A stretch of 54,457 bases of DNA from Aigarchaeota archaeon (GCA_025058515.1 JANXDW010000005.1:1-54457); one strand, 5' to 3'; counted from the stretch's first letter, positions 35,545 through 44,915 are shown. Numbers and translations are program-made. The notes: generated from the sequence alone by a model not told the origin.

Positions 35545-37351
35545 CACTTTTAGCTAAGTTTCTAGGTTTATCAGGGTCAAGCCCTTTCTCGATCGTCATA
35601 TAGTATGCCAATAACTGGAAAGGTATAACGTATATTATTGGAGAAAGCAGTTCATGTACAGATGGTAAACCGAGATACCAATCTGAAAGCTCTCTTAATT
35701 CTCTATCTCCCTCATCTCCTAGACAGTATATCTTTGCTCCACGTGCCTTCATCTCCATCACATTTCCTATCACATGTTTTCTCGTATTATCGTTTGGTGC
35801 AATAAAGAATACTGGATATCCTTCTTCTATAACGCTTATTGGACCATGCTTACTTTCTCCAGCTGGATAAGCTATACAAGGTATATAGCTCAACTCCATA
35901 ACTTTTAGTCTTGCTTCTAGTGCAGTAGCATAACTTATACCTCTTCCTAGGAAGAAGATGCTGGAAAATCTTGCCGCTTCTTTTGAAAGCTCTGCAATAG
36001 GTTTCTCCGACAACTTTATTACATTTTCAACTAGATTTGGAAGACGTCTTAACTCATCTTGGAATTCATCCATTTCATTTTGTGAGATCTTCCCTCTCTT
36101 ACGGGCAAGTCTTAAAGCTAATAATGCTAGAACAGTTAACTGAGATGTAAAAGTTTTTGTTGCCGCGACACCTATCTCAGGTCCAGCATTCTGTAAAATG
36201 TACGCTCTAGCAATCCTAGTTAGCGTTGAGCCAAGAACATTTGTTAAACCTATTATTGTGGCCGCTCTATATCTTGCATAATCCAATGCTGTTAATACAT
36301 CTGCAGTCTCACCCGATTGACTTAGAGCGAAGATAACAGTATCTATACCTATCGAGCTACCATAGTTCTCTATAAATTCAGAAGCTATAACTGGATAGGT
36401 TGTAAGTCTAGCGAGTTTCGAGAACATATAAGATCCAACGATGCATGCATTATGAGATGTCCCAGAAGCAACTAAGAATATCTCTCGACCTCTATCTAGA
36501 AACTCAGTTAAAAGATCTAGATACTTCTCTTGAATTCTTAATGCTTCTCTAATTGTATGTGGTTGTTCGTATATCTCTTTTAGTAAGAAATGTGGGAACC
36601 CACTCTTAGTAGCCATATCTAATGTCCAGTTAAGCTCCATACTCTTTCTATCAATTTTAATCCCTGTATCTATCTGAATTATCTCAACTTTCTCTGGAGT
36701 TACAATAGATAGATCTCTATTCTGGAGAAAGATGACCTCCTTAGTATATTCAATCAATGCTGCTACATCGCTCGCTATCAACTTCATATCTTTAGCTAGA
36801 CCTATAACTAAAGGTGATTCATTTCTTGCAACAACTATCTTATCTGGTTCACCTGTATAGATTACAGCTATAGCAAAACTTCCTCTAAGTTTTCTAACAG
36901 ATTCTAATACTGCTTCAGATAGATTCTTACCTATCTTTAAGTATTCTTCTATGAGGTGAGCTATAACCTCTGTATCAGTTTTAGACCTGAAGATGTGCTT
37001 CCGTGCTTCAAGTTCTTGTCTTAGCTCTAAGAAATTCTCTAATACTCCATTATGAACTACAGCTATCTTCTCTTCACAATCTAAGTGAGGGTGAGCATTC
37101 ACTTTAGATGGTGCACCATGGGTTGCCCATCTAGTATGAGCTATACCCAGGTTCCCACGCATATCTAAGAAATTCAGCTTAGAGTGTATCTCATCTATCT
37201 TACCTACATCTTTCTTTACTATCAGTTTATTATCGTATATTGTTGAGATTCCCGCTGAATCATATCCTCTATACTCTAATCTCTTGAGAGAGTTATAAAG
37301 TATATTGGCCACATCGCCTTCTCTAACTATACATCCAGTTATTCCACACAT
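35531..37351 (-). CDS. glmS: glutamine--fructose-6-phosphate aminotransferase (isomerizing)
   Basis: A 606-residue enzyme making glucosamine-6-phosphate, the entry to UDP-GlcNAc. The N-terminal glutaminase domain starts with nucleophile C2 (MCGITGCI) and has LEYRGYDSAG, GIAHTRWATHG and SKTDTEVIAH. Two SIS domains follow: ASGTSHNAC and ALSQSGETADV in the first, and LGRGISYATALEARLK and ESKHGPIS in the second. The C-terminal DPDKPRNLAKSVTVL is the family's final block. The ATG start is clear. It overlaps the 3' end of herA. Confidence 0.97.
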   Translation of the reverse strand: MCGITGCIVREGDVANILYNSLKRLEYRGYDSAGISTIYDNKLIVKKDVGKIDEIHSKLNFLDMRGNLGIAHTRWATHGAPSKVNAHPHLDCEEKIAVVHNGVLENFLELRQELEARKHIFRSKTDTEVIAHLIEEYLKIGKNLSEAVLESVRKLRGSFAIAVIYTGEPDKIVVARNESPLVIGLAKDMKLIASDVAALIEYTKEVIFLQNRDLSIVTPEKVEIIQIDTGIKIDRKSMELNWTLDMATKSGFPHFLLKEIYEQPHTIREALRIQEKYLDLLTEFLDRGREIFLVASGTSHNACIVGSYMFSKLARLTTYPVIASEFIENYGSSIGIDTVIFALSQSGETADVLTALDYARYRAATIIGLTNVLGSTLTRIARAYILQNAGPEIGVAATKTFTSQLTVLALLALRLARKRGKISQNEMDEFQDELRRLPNLVENVIKLSEKPIAELSKEAARFSSIFFLGRGISYATALEARLKVMELSYIPCIAYPAGESKHGPISVIEEGYPVFFIAPNDNTRKHVIGNVMEMKARGAKIYCLGDEGDRELRELSDWYLGLPSVHELLSPIIYVIPFQLLAYYMTIEKGLDPDKPRNLAKSVTVL

Positions 37352-37551
37352 ATTCAGTCTAAATATTGTTTTAAATAGCAGATTTTAGAGATTGCTTTTC
37401 TAGAATATTAAAGGCTCTAATTCTGATCTTTAGAATTTTTCATGGCCAATCACTCAATATATACTCAGTATTTTCTAAGTATTCTTCTTAGAATCTATCT
37501 TGACTTAACTATGAGTAAGGGATAAAATACAGTTAAGATGTGGCCTCGTAG

Positions 37552-38280
37552 ATGGATGGAATGAATAGAGATTTAATAGACGAGGAGGTTAGAGCAGAGT
37601 TTAGGAGCAGGCTGGAGAATTTCCTCAGTATACTGAATGCTCAGATTGAGAGGCTTAGGCTTAGATATGTTGAGATGGAGTCGAGAGGTAGAGAATACTT
37701 TGAGAAAGTTGTAGAATGTTTAGTAAACATGGATGAAGATAGAGCGAAGATCTATGCTGAAGAGATAGCTGAGATAAAGAAGTTAGCTGAGATGGTTAAG
37801 AAGAGTCAGCTCCTCTTATTACAAGTAAAGATTAGAGTGGAAACTATAGTGGAGATAACAGAGGTAATTGGCTTGATAATTCCAATAACCTCTCTACTAA
37901 CTGAGATAGAAGATGAACTTAAGACAATTGCACCAGAAGTAGTTCAAAACCTACACGATCTCTCAATCTGCATAGAAGAATTCACTTCTACTACACTTTA
38001 TAATAAGTTTGAGCCAGTAAAATATGAAGAATTAAGCAGAGAAGCAGAGAAAATCTTGATAGAAGCTCAGAAACATGCTGTAGAGATAGTTAAAGATAAA
38101 TTCCCCGATATACCAAAACTAGATGAAAATGAGAAAAGAGTTTATACATACCTCTCTAAGAATAGTAGTGAGATAGATTTAGAAAAGTGTTCTAAAGAAT
38201 TGAAGATGGATATAAGAGAAGTAAAGAACATACTAGCATCACTTGAAGAGAAAGGATTGATAGAAGTAGAAGGAGAATAG
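37552..38280 (+). CDS. cdvB: ESCRT-III-like protein, CdvB family, with C-terminal winged helix
   Basis: A 242-residue protein. Residues 10-150 form long charged helices in the Snf7/CdvB pattern: a basic helix (LENFLSILNAQIERLRLRY), an acidic/charged segment RAKIYAEEIAEIKKLAEMVKKS, then LQVKIRVETIVEI and helices leading to TIAPEVVQNLHDL. A proline-containing KFPDIPKL (183-190) resembles the MIM2 motif by which CdvB binds the MIT domain of the CdvC/Vps4 ATPase. Residues 193-240 are a small winged helix (VYTYLSKNSSEIDLEKCSKELKMD, then LEEKGLIEVEGE). Its likely role is membrane remodelling in cell division or vesicle formation. cdvA and cdvC are not adjacent, so it may be CdvB itself or a paralog. 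Confidence 0.72.
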   Translation: MDGMNRDLIDEEVRAEFRSRLENFLSILNAQIERLRLRYVEMESRGREYFEKVVECLVNMDEDRAKIYAEEIAEIKKLAEMVKKSQLLLLQVKIRVETIVEITEVIGLIIPITSLLTEIEDELKTIAPEVVQNLHDLSICIEEFTSTTLYNKFEPVKYEELSREAEKILIEAQKHAVEIVKDKFPDIPKLDENEKRVYTYLSKNSSEIDLEKCSKELKMDIREVKNILASLEEKGLIEVEGE

Positions 38281-38584
38281 CAATGAACATTAATGAGTAT
38301 CTAAAAATTACTTAATAACAAAACCTAATCTTTTAAATTCTCTGAACAAAATTTCTTACCAAAAATAGACTTACCATAATATTCTCCATCATCAACGGTT
38401 CTCACTATTTTCTACATCTTACTCAACTATGAGATATGTTGAAAAATTTAAAACCCACACATTAAGAAATTATTAACTTATTTTTAAAAAATAATTTTCT
38501 TACTGAAAAAATGTTACACTCAAATGAATGTGAATTCGAAAATTTTAATTATGAATAGGTCATAAATATAGTTTGAGAACGAGA
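38281..38584. other. 304-base AT-rich gap with the HisB-like gene promoter
   Basis: No gene is supported. The stretch is strongly AT-rich with many A/T runs (for example TTTTTAAAAAATAATTTT near 38481-38500). TATA-like candidates near the right end are TTTTAATT (about 38543) and CATAAATATA (38561-38570) ahead of the HisB-like gene. There are no repeated origin-recognition boxes and no adjacent Orc1/Cdc6 gene. Confidence 0.6.
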
Positions 38585-39295
38585 ATGTCAAAAAGAAATA
38601 CATTAGCATCTAAAGATTATGTTGGTGATACTACTGCTACTATTGAGGTTCCAAGACAGAGAGAAGCAATAAAGATTATTGAATCTAATCCTGATTTAGT
38701 AAGAATACTTAGAGATTTTGGAGATGTTGTTTTTGATTGTAAAATTTCTAAAGGAGCTAGAGAACTCTGGAAGATTGACACTGGGATAAAACTACTAGAT
38801 AAACTAATCTACTTGATCTCACATTATTCTCGATTTAATATTGAGATGCTCGTTAAATATAAGTCTGAGAGACCTAGTTACAGGATTGTCGAGTACTCTG
38901 GTAGAGTTTTAGGAGAAGCATTTAAAATTTTAGCTAAAGAGCGGGTGAGAAAATACGGTATTCATGGACATGGATATAGTCAGGGAATCTTTAAAGAAGC
39001 ATTCTCTGAAGCAAGGTTATCTCTTAAGTCTGGATTTGGATTCTGGATTAGTAGAGGTAGCTCATTAAAGATTTTTGGAAGAGTGGGAGAATTACCAGAA
39101 GAAACTATTAAATTGTTCTTTGAAGAATTTGCAAGAGGAATTAATGGAACCATTCATTTAGACTTAGTTAGGTCTGAGAGTCCATATAATTTATGGATTT
39201 CCGCTTTCATCGCATTTGGTGAAGCTCTAGGGCAGACATTTGCAGAAGATGAATGGTTTAAGGAAGAGAGTAGTATGGAGGAAGCTCTCGCATAA
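38585..39295 (+). CDS. HisB-fold (imidazoleglycerol-phosphate dehydratase-like) protein lacking most metal ligands
   Basis: A 236-residue protein from ATG 38585 (TTG 38573 would add four). Several blocks align with HisB in order: IDTGIKLLDKLIYLISHYSRF (64-84) with the HisB 'DTGIGFLDHML...H' region, VEYSGRVLGEAF with 'VEDVGIALGQAL', VRKYG with 'IRRYG', and VGELPEETIKLFFEEFA (167-183) with 'VGdf.telveeFF.alA'. TIHLDLVRSESPYNLWISAFIAFGEALG then matches 'tLHi.ll.G.NaHHi.EA.FKA.aRAL'. The metal-binding HHTVED is YRIVEY here (99-104; only the Glu kept), and HH..E near the end is YN..S (201-206). No his genes are nearby. I infer a protein that kept the fold but not dehydratase activity; the function is unknown. 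Confidence 0.65.
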   Translation: MSKRNTLASKDYVGDTTATIEVPRQREAIKIIESNPDLVRILRDFGDVVFDCKISKGARELWKIDTGIKLLDKLIYLISHYSRFNIEMLVKYKSERPSYRIVEYSGRVLGEAFKILAKERVRKYGIHGHGYSQGIFKEAFSEARLSLKSGFGFWISRGSSLKIFGRVGELPEETIKLFFEEFARGINGTIHLDLVRSESPYNLWISAFIAFGEALGQTFAEDEWFKEESSMEEALA

Positions 39296-39334
39296 GTATT
39301 CAAAATAATCTTGAAACATACAGATTAAAACTGT

Positions 39335-41485
39335 TTAACCCTTCTCTCTTTTGTTAAGAAGACCCCTAACATCAACAGCATAGAATTTATCATCTTTAGC
39401 TATTAGCGGGTTTATCTCAAGCTGTTTTATAGATGAGTTCTCAAAGATTATTGATGAGAAGCTTGTAATTGCATTAGCTAGTTTCTTTAGATCAACACGA
39501 GGTGAACCTCTATACCCCTCAAGCATCTTCTTCATCTTTAATTCATTGATCATTTCTTCAGCTTCATAAGGTTCTATAGGTGCGACACGTACTGAGAAGT
39601 CTCTTATAATCTCTGTATAGATTCCTCCTAAACCTATAGTGACTACTGGACCGAAGATAGCATCCCAGCTTGAGCCTAGAATTAATTCTACTCCTCTAAC
39701 CATCTCTTGAACAGTTGCTCCTTCCCACTCTACTCCAAGATCGCCAACTCTCTTCTTAAGTAATCTAAATCCTTCTACTAGTTCTTCTAATGTATTTATC
39801 CCTAATAAGACACCTCCTACATCTGTCTTATGAGTAATCTTACTAGAGGAGATCTTCAAGACGAGTGGAGGGGAAAGATGCTCCATAATTTTCTCTAATT
39901 CTATCTCTTCCATAATTCTAAAAGTCTTGGGAGCTTCTATATTATACTCTTTTAATATCTTGATTGCACTGTCTTCTGATAGTGGACCATCGGGTAAACT
40001 ATCTATCCATCTAAGTCTATTTTCCTTTATAGGATATTTGAAAGATCTTTCAATAGGTCTTTTATAAGATGTGAGAGCTGAGAGAGCTTTTACAGCTCTT
40101 CTAATATCTGTGTATGAAGGTATCCCAAGCTTATCTGATCTTTCTCTAATCAGCCTAGACCATTCAGATTCTCCATATTCACAAACTACCATAGGAACAT
40201 TATACTTTCTGGCAACGCTTGATAATCTATCAACAACTGTATCATCTAATGATGGGGGTTGATGGCTAGGCATCACTAGGTAGAGATCATATAAGCTACT
40301 TGAAGCTACTATTCGAAATACTTGCTCAAATGATTCAGATGATCCTTGTGCAGTTAAGTCTAGAGGGTTTTGGACTACGGCTATCTGAGGTATCAATCCA
40401 TGTTTCTTCAATTCTTCGAGATCTTCTTTCACCTTGACCGGCATATCGGGTATTGCTAAACCATATTGTAAAGCTAGATCAGAAGAGAGTACGGCTAGAC
40501 CGCCTGCATTAGTTAATACAAATAGTTTATTTCCTCTCACAGGATTCAACATACTGAAAGCTTTAACTACGTCAACCATCTCCTCCATATCTTCCACCTC
40601 TACTACTCCAGCCTGCTTGAACGCTCCTCTGTATACTTGGATACTGCCAACCATACTCGCAGTATGAGTATATGCAGCTCTACTAGCTACCTCTGTCTTA
40701 CCAGCCTTCATTACTACTACAGGCTTCTTACTAGAAGCTTCTATCAAGGCATTTAAGAATCTCCTACCATCTCTTACGCCTTCTAGATATACGGCAATAA
40801 CCTTTGTTGATTCATCATATGCAAAATATCTTAGAAAGTCTTCAGTGCTTAGGTCGATCTGGTTTCCTACGCAGACTATAGTTCTAATACCTACTCCTCC
40901 AGCCTTAAGACAATCCATCAGTATTTCGCTTAATGCACCACTCTGAGAGATTACCGCTACATTTCCAAGTATAGCTTCTGGAAGATTCTCAGCCATTCTC
41001 CCATTTGATAAAGGCTTCTGGTGAGGTAGGAAGAATGTATCAACTCCTGAGATTAAGTCGAGCACTCCTAGAGTATTTGGTCCAAGTACTCGTATACTTG
41101 ACTCTGAGATCGCTCTCCTCAATTCTTCATCTAGATCTTTCCTACCAGTTTCAGCGAATCCTCCACTAATAATGATAGCGGTTTTAACCTCGTTTTCACC
41201 AGCTTCTCTTACAATATCTACAACTACTTCTGCTGGAACAGCTATTACCACTAAGTCTATGCTCTCACCTATCTCCGATATTTTAGAATATACTCTTGCT
41301 CCATCAAGATCTCTTATTCTCGGATTGACGGGATATACTTCTGCTTTAAGTATTCCCAGAGTCTTATTTCTCATAAGTTTATGATAGATTATGCTACCTA
41401 GTTTTAGCGGATCTCTTGATACTCCTACTACAGCGATAGACCTCGGGTTGAACAAGAACTTCAAACTTTCTATATCTCTCTTCAT
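39335..41485 (-). CDS. acyl-CoA synthetase (ADP/NDP-forming), fused alpha-beta
   Basis: About 716 residues. The N-terminal CoA-binding domain starts LFNPRSIAVVGVSRDP, followed by ligase-CoA domains with the phospho-histidine region YTHTASMVGS. The C-terminal ATP-grasp part begins near LKEYNIEAPKTF and includes LKISSSKITHKTDVGGVLLG and LGLGGIYTEIIRDFSVRVAP-type sequence (core IGLGGIYTE). Such enzymes convert acetyl- or acyl-CoA plus ADP and phosphate to acid plus ATP, the main energy-conserving step in sugar and peptide fermentation of many archaea. The start is ATG 41485; ATG 41506 would add seven residues. Many species encode alpha and beta separately; here they are one chain. Confidence 0.92.
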   Translation of the reverse strand: MKRDIESLKFLFNPRSIAVVGVSRDPLKLGSIIYHKLMRNKTLGILKAEVYPVNPRIRDLDGARVYSKISEIGESIDLVVIAVPAEVVVDIVREAGENEVKTAIIISGGFAETGRKDLDEELRRAISESSIRVLGPNTLGVLDLISGVDTFFLPHQKPLSNGRMAENLPEAILGNVAVISQSGALSEILMDCLKAGGVGIRTIVCVGNQIDLSTEDFLRYFAYDESTKVIAVYLEGVRDGRRFLNALIEASSKKPVVVMKAGKTEVASRAAYTHTASMVGSIQVYRGAFKQAGVVEVEDMEEMVDVVKAFSMLNPVRGNKLFVLTNAGGLAVLSSDLALQYGLAIPDMPVKVKEDLEELKKHGLIPQIAVVQNPLDLTAQGSSESFEQVFRIVASSSLYDLYLVMPSHQPPSLDDTVVDRLSSVARKYNVPMVVCEYGESEWSRLIRERSDKLGIPSYTDIRRAVKALSALTSYKRPIERSFKYPIKENRLRWIDSLPDGPLSEDSAIKILKEYNIEAPKTFRIMEEIELEKIMEHLSPPLVLKISSSKITHKTDVGGVLLGINTLEELVEGFRLLKKRVGDLGVEWEGATVQEMVRGVELILGSSWDAIFGPVVTIGLGGIYTEIIRDFSVRVAPIEPYEAEEMINELKMKKMLEGYRGSPRVDLKKLANAITSFSSIIFENSSIKQLEINPLIAKDDKFYAVDVRGLLNKREKG

Positions 41486-41571
41486 ATACCCCGATCCCAT
41501 ATACATAAGGGACGTAATGAACTTTCTTAATCCACTATCTTGGCTTATTTATTTAATCTGTTTACCGGTTC

Positions 41572-42921
41572 TCACTCTTCTATAGTTGGTTTGATATCTC
41601 TCCCTAATGCTTTCTTTGAAGTAATCTCACCTTCTTCAACTATCTTTACTCCACGAAGTATAGTATACTTTATCTTTCCACGTAATCTCCAGCCATCATA
41701 AGGAGTTATCTTATGTTTACTATGAAGTTTCTCAGCTTGAATTACATGCTCTCCTTCTGGATCAACTATTACCAAATCTCCCTCTGCTCCAATACTCAGA
41801 GAACCCTTCTTAGGATATATTCCAAAGATCTTAGCTGGATTCTCGGAAAGAATAAGAGGTATCTTTTCTAAAGGTAGCACTCCTCTTAAAGCAGCGTCGA
41901 GCATAAGTGGGAAAAGAGTCTCTACGCCAATAAACCCTGAAGCGGCTTCCCAGATATTTTTCGTCTTCTCCTCAACCGTGTGGGGAGCGTGATCAGAAGC
42001 TACGCAATCTAGTATATTATTCTTTATCCCATTCCATAGACTTTTTTGATCTTTTCTGCTTCTTAGAGGTGGATTGATCTTTACGAGTGAACCGTATTTG
42101 AGATGATCTTCACTAGTCATGAATAGATATTGAGGACAAGTCTCTCCAAATACATGAACTCCTCTAATCTTAGCTTTAGCTAGAAGTTTTACAGACTCAC
42201 TAGTACTCATGTGAACTATCAATGCTCTTCCCCTTGTTTTCTTTGTGTAGATGAGTATTCTAGATACCGCTTCTTCTTCACATATATTCGGTCTAGCATC
42301 TGAATGTACGAGTGGATCGTTTCTACCACTATTCTTCACTTTCTCAGAATAGTACTTAACGAGCTCATAGTTCTCTGCGTGGAAAGCTAATGTAAAACCA
42401 TTTCTACAGCTCTTCTCTAAAGCTTCGATGATAATTTTATCAGGAGGAGAAGGTATATCCCCCGTCGTTGGACCCATGAATACCTTGAATCCTATAGCTC
42501 CTTCAAACCACATATCTTCTATCTCATCTATATTCGAGTCGTGGAGGACGCCGTACAATCCATAATCTACATATGCTTTACCCTTTAGGATCTCTTTCTT
42601 CTCTCTTAATCTTGAAGATGAATCTACAGGTGGGATAGTATTAGGCATCTCTAAAACTGTTGTTACACCACCCACAGCTGCTGCAGTAGTCCCCGTCTCG
42701 AAATCTTCTTTGTAAGTTAACCCCGGCTCTCTCATATGTACATGTTCATCAACAACTCCTGGAAAGATTAGAAAACCTTTAGCATCTAAGACTTCTACAC
42801 CCGAATACTTAAGGTCTCTACCTATTGCTTCTATCACTCCATCAACTATGAGGATGTCGAGCTCTCTTATTCCACTAGAAGATACTAGTTTACCATTTTT
42901 TACAAGTAAACTTCCACTCAA
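41572..42921 (-). CDS. pyrC: dihydroorotase
   Basis: A 449-residue amidohydrolase of pyrimidine synthesis, converting carbamoyl aspartate to dihydroorotate. Metal ligands are in VDEHVHMREPG, H234-like IVHMSTS and the ASDHAPH motif; TAAAVGGVTTVLEMPNT is family-typical. The start is TTG 42921, supported by AGGAG seven bases upstream. A carboxylated lysine is expected in GFKVFMGP. The gene is divergent from the nucleotidyltransferase at 43113 across 191 bases of AT-rich promoter sequence. pyrB is close by at 43980. I cannot exclude a related hydantoinase/allantoinase, but the pyrB neighbour favours PyrC. Confidence 0.88.
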   Translation of the reverse strand: MSGSLLVKNGKLVSSSGIRELDILIVDGVIEAIGRDLKYSGVEVLDAKGFLIFPGVVDEHVHMREPGLTYKEDFETGTTAAAVGGVTTVLEMPNTIPPVDSSSRLREKKEILKGKAYVDYGLYGVLHDSNIDEIEDMWFEGAIGFKVFMGPTTGDIPSPPDKIIIEALEKSCRNGFTLAFHAENYELVKYYSEKVKNSGRNDPLVHSDARPNICEEEAVSRILIYTKKTRGRALIVHMSTSESVKLLAKAKIRGVHVFGETCPQYLFMTSEDHLKYGSLVKINPPLRSRKDQKSLWNGIKNNILDCVASDHAPHTVEEKTKNIWEAASGFIGVETLFPLMLDAALRGVLPLEKIPLILSENPAKIFGIYPKKGSLSIGAEGDLVIVDPEGEHVIQAEKLHSKHKITPYDGWRLRGKIKYTILRGVKIVEEGEITSKKALGRDIKPTIEE

Positions 42922-43112
42922 CCTCTTTCTCCTACGAAATATTTAGATGAGCTTTATTCTTTATACTTATCTCTCCTTAACCTTTTTCATCATTTTATCA
43001 CTAGACACCTCATCCTTGATCCGTAGTCTATCGAGACCAGCATCTTATATCAGATAAGTTGAAAAGTTTAGGATAATATTTATTATCGAAGAGATAAACT
43101 ATCAGTAAAGGT

Positions 43113-43868
43113 ATGAGCTCTAAAAATATAGCTGTGATCTTGGCAGGTGGAGAAGGTAGTAGGCTTAGACCTTTAACCTATTACTTTCAGAAATGCATGA
43201 TCCCTATTGGTCCTAGACAGAAACCATTACTTGAGTATATTATACTAAATCTTAGAAAACATTCACTGAATGATATCTTGATCTCGGTTGGATATAAGGC
43301 AGAGCAGATAGTCAACTACTTTAAGGATGGGAGATGGTATGGTGTGAATATAAAATATGTATACGATAAGATAGATTTGAAGGGTACGGGTGGATCGTTA
43401 CTGAACATCTTCAGAGAAGGATATCTTCAAGATAAGCAGACTATATTTATTCATTATGGAGATATACTCTCAAATATCGATTTATCAGATATACTTAGAA
43501 GATATGAAGAAAGTGGTGCAGATGTTATGATCGCATTGTCTTCAAGCTATCAGCTTCCCGTTGGCGTAGCGGAAGTAGATAGAGAAGGTAAGATAATATC
43601 TTTTGTAGAGAAACCTTTAATAAAAATATATGTAAGTGTAGGCATCTTAGTATTATGTTCTAGTGTTTTACATGAATTAGATAAACTAGCTATTGAGGGG
43701 AAAAGCTTAGACATAATGTCAGACTTTATCCCATACTTGATCAAAATTGGGAAAACGGTTAAAGCATACATAACGGACGCTTTCTGGTACGATGTAGGAT
43801 CGATAGAGAAGTATGAAAAACTAACAAATGAGATGGTTGAGAAGTATCTATCTGACCTAGAGACCTAG
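43113..43868 (+). CDS. sugar-phosphate nucleotidyltransferase (GlmU/RmlA/ManC-like)
   Basis: A 251-residue nucleotidyltransferase with the signature LAGGEGSRLRPLT and the lysine-bearing QKCMIPIGPRQKPLLEYII. IFIHYGDILSNIDL is the metal-binding block and ISFVEKP the sugar-binding block, followed by DAFWYDVGSIEKY. There is no C-terminal hexapeptide repeat domain, so it is a stand-alone NTP-transferase. It makes an NDP-sugar, perhaps NDP-glucose, NDP-mannose or UDP-GlcNAc; GlmS lies at 35531-37351. It lies between pyrC (divergent) and pyrB. Confidence 0.88.
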   Translation: MSSKNIAVILAGGEGSRLRPLTYYFQKCMIPIGPRQKPLLEYIILNLRKHSLNDILISVGYKAEQIVNYFKDGRWYGVNIKYVYDKIDLKGTGGSLLNIFREGYLQDKQTIFIHYGDILSNIDLSDILRRYEESGADVMIALSSSYQLPVGVAEVDREGKIISFVEKPLIKIYVSVGILVLCSSVLHELDKLAIEGKSLDIMSDFIPYLIKIGKTVKAYITDAFWYDVGSIEKYEKLTNEMVEKYLSDLET

Positions 43869-43979
43869 TTAAGAACGTTATACGTAGTTAGAAGCATCTT
43901 CATCTAAAATTCCATCCAAGTATTCGACCAAAGAAGTTAAAAAATAAGAATAAGCATAATTATCTTTTAAAGAGTGAGT

Positions 43980-44915
43980 ATGGGATTGAGCCAATTATAT
44001 CGTAAAGATATAATCTCCGCTCTTGACTTTACTAGAGAGATAATGGATTCTCTATTTCAAGAAGCAGACAATATTAGAAGAGAACTTAAAGATAGAAAAT
44101 TTCTAGATTACTGTAGAGATAAAGTCATGGTAACAGTTTTTCTTGAACCGAGTACGCGGACGAGGTTAAGCTTCCACTTTGCAATGATTAGGCTTGGAGG
44201 TCATGTTGTAGACTTTGGATTAGAGCAAGCTGCAAGTATTGCTAAGGGAGAAAGCTTTGAAGATACTATCAAGATGGTCGATGGATACAATCCAGATATA
44301 ATAGTTCTTAGACATAGAGAGCCTGGATCAGCAGCTAAAGCTGCTGAGATATCTTCAGCACCCATCATCAATGCTGGAGATGGATGGAATGAGCACCCTA
44401 CTCAAGCATTACTAGACTTGTACACTATAAAGAGAGAGCTTGGAAAGATAGATGGTGTAGTAATCGGTATTATGGGAGACCTGAAATATGGGAGGACTCC
44501 AAGTAGTTTAAGTTATGCTCTCTCAAAATATAGAGATGTTAAGATATTCTATATAGCTCCTAAAGAACTACAAGTTCGTCGAGAAGTAATAGAGAGGATA
44601 GAAGGATTGGTTGAATGGAGTATGGTTGAGAGGGTTGAAGAAGTTATAGAAGAACTTGATATATTGTATGTAACACGACTCCAGAGAGAACGCTTCTCTA
44701 ACCCTGCAGAATACGAGAGGTTGAGGGGAAGTTATATCATAACGAGTAGCTTGCTAATGAAGTTTAAGAAGATACCTCTAATAATGCATCCTCTCCCTAG
44801 AGTTGACGAACTCTCAAAAGATGTTGACGTTCTTCCAACTGCACGATACTTTACACAAGCAGAGAATGGAGTATACATAAGAGCTGCATTAGTAAAAAAC
44901 ATATTAGGTGTTTAA
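43980..44915 (+). CDS. pyrB: aspartate carbamoyltransferase catalytic subunit
   Basis: About 311 residues. The carbamoyl-phosphate-binding STRTR motif is in FLEPSTRTRLSFHFAM, with HRxP-like HREPGSA, NAGDGWNEHPTQALLDLYT and MHPLPRVDELS completing the active site. It catalyses the first committed pyrimidine step. ATG 43980 is used; GTG 43974 is possible. The regulatory subunit PyrI, which in most archaea is encoded immediately downstream, is absent here. The next gene is a PhoU-like protein. Confidence 0.95.
   Translation: MGLSQLYRKDIISALDFTREIMDSLFQEADNIRRELKDRKFLDYCRDKVMVTVFLEPSTRTRLSFHFAMIRLGGHVVDFGLEQAASIAKGESFEDTIKMVDGYNPDIIVLRHREPGSAAKAAEISSAPIINAGDGWNEHPTQALLDLYTIKRELGKIDGVVIGIMGDLKYGRTPSSLSYALSKYRDVKIFYIAPKELQVRREVIERIEGLVEWSMVERVEEVIEELDILYVTRLQRERFSNPAEYERLRGSYIITSSLLMKFKKIPLIMHPLPRVDELSKDVDVLPTARYFTQAENGVYIRAALVKNILGV

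Noticed and set aside
38281-38584. AT-rich stretch as a replication origin
   Set aside because: There are no repeated origin boxes and no Orc1/Cdc6 or other initiator gene nearby; the stretch is better explained as an intergenic promoter region.
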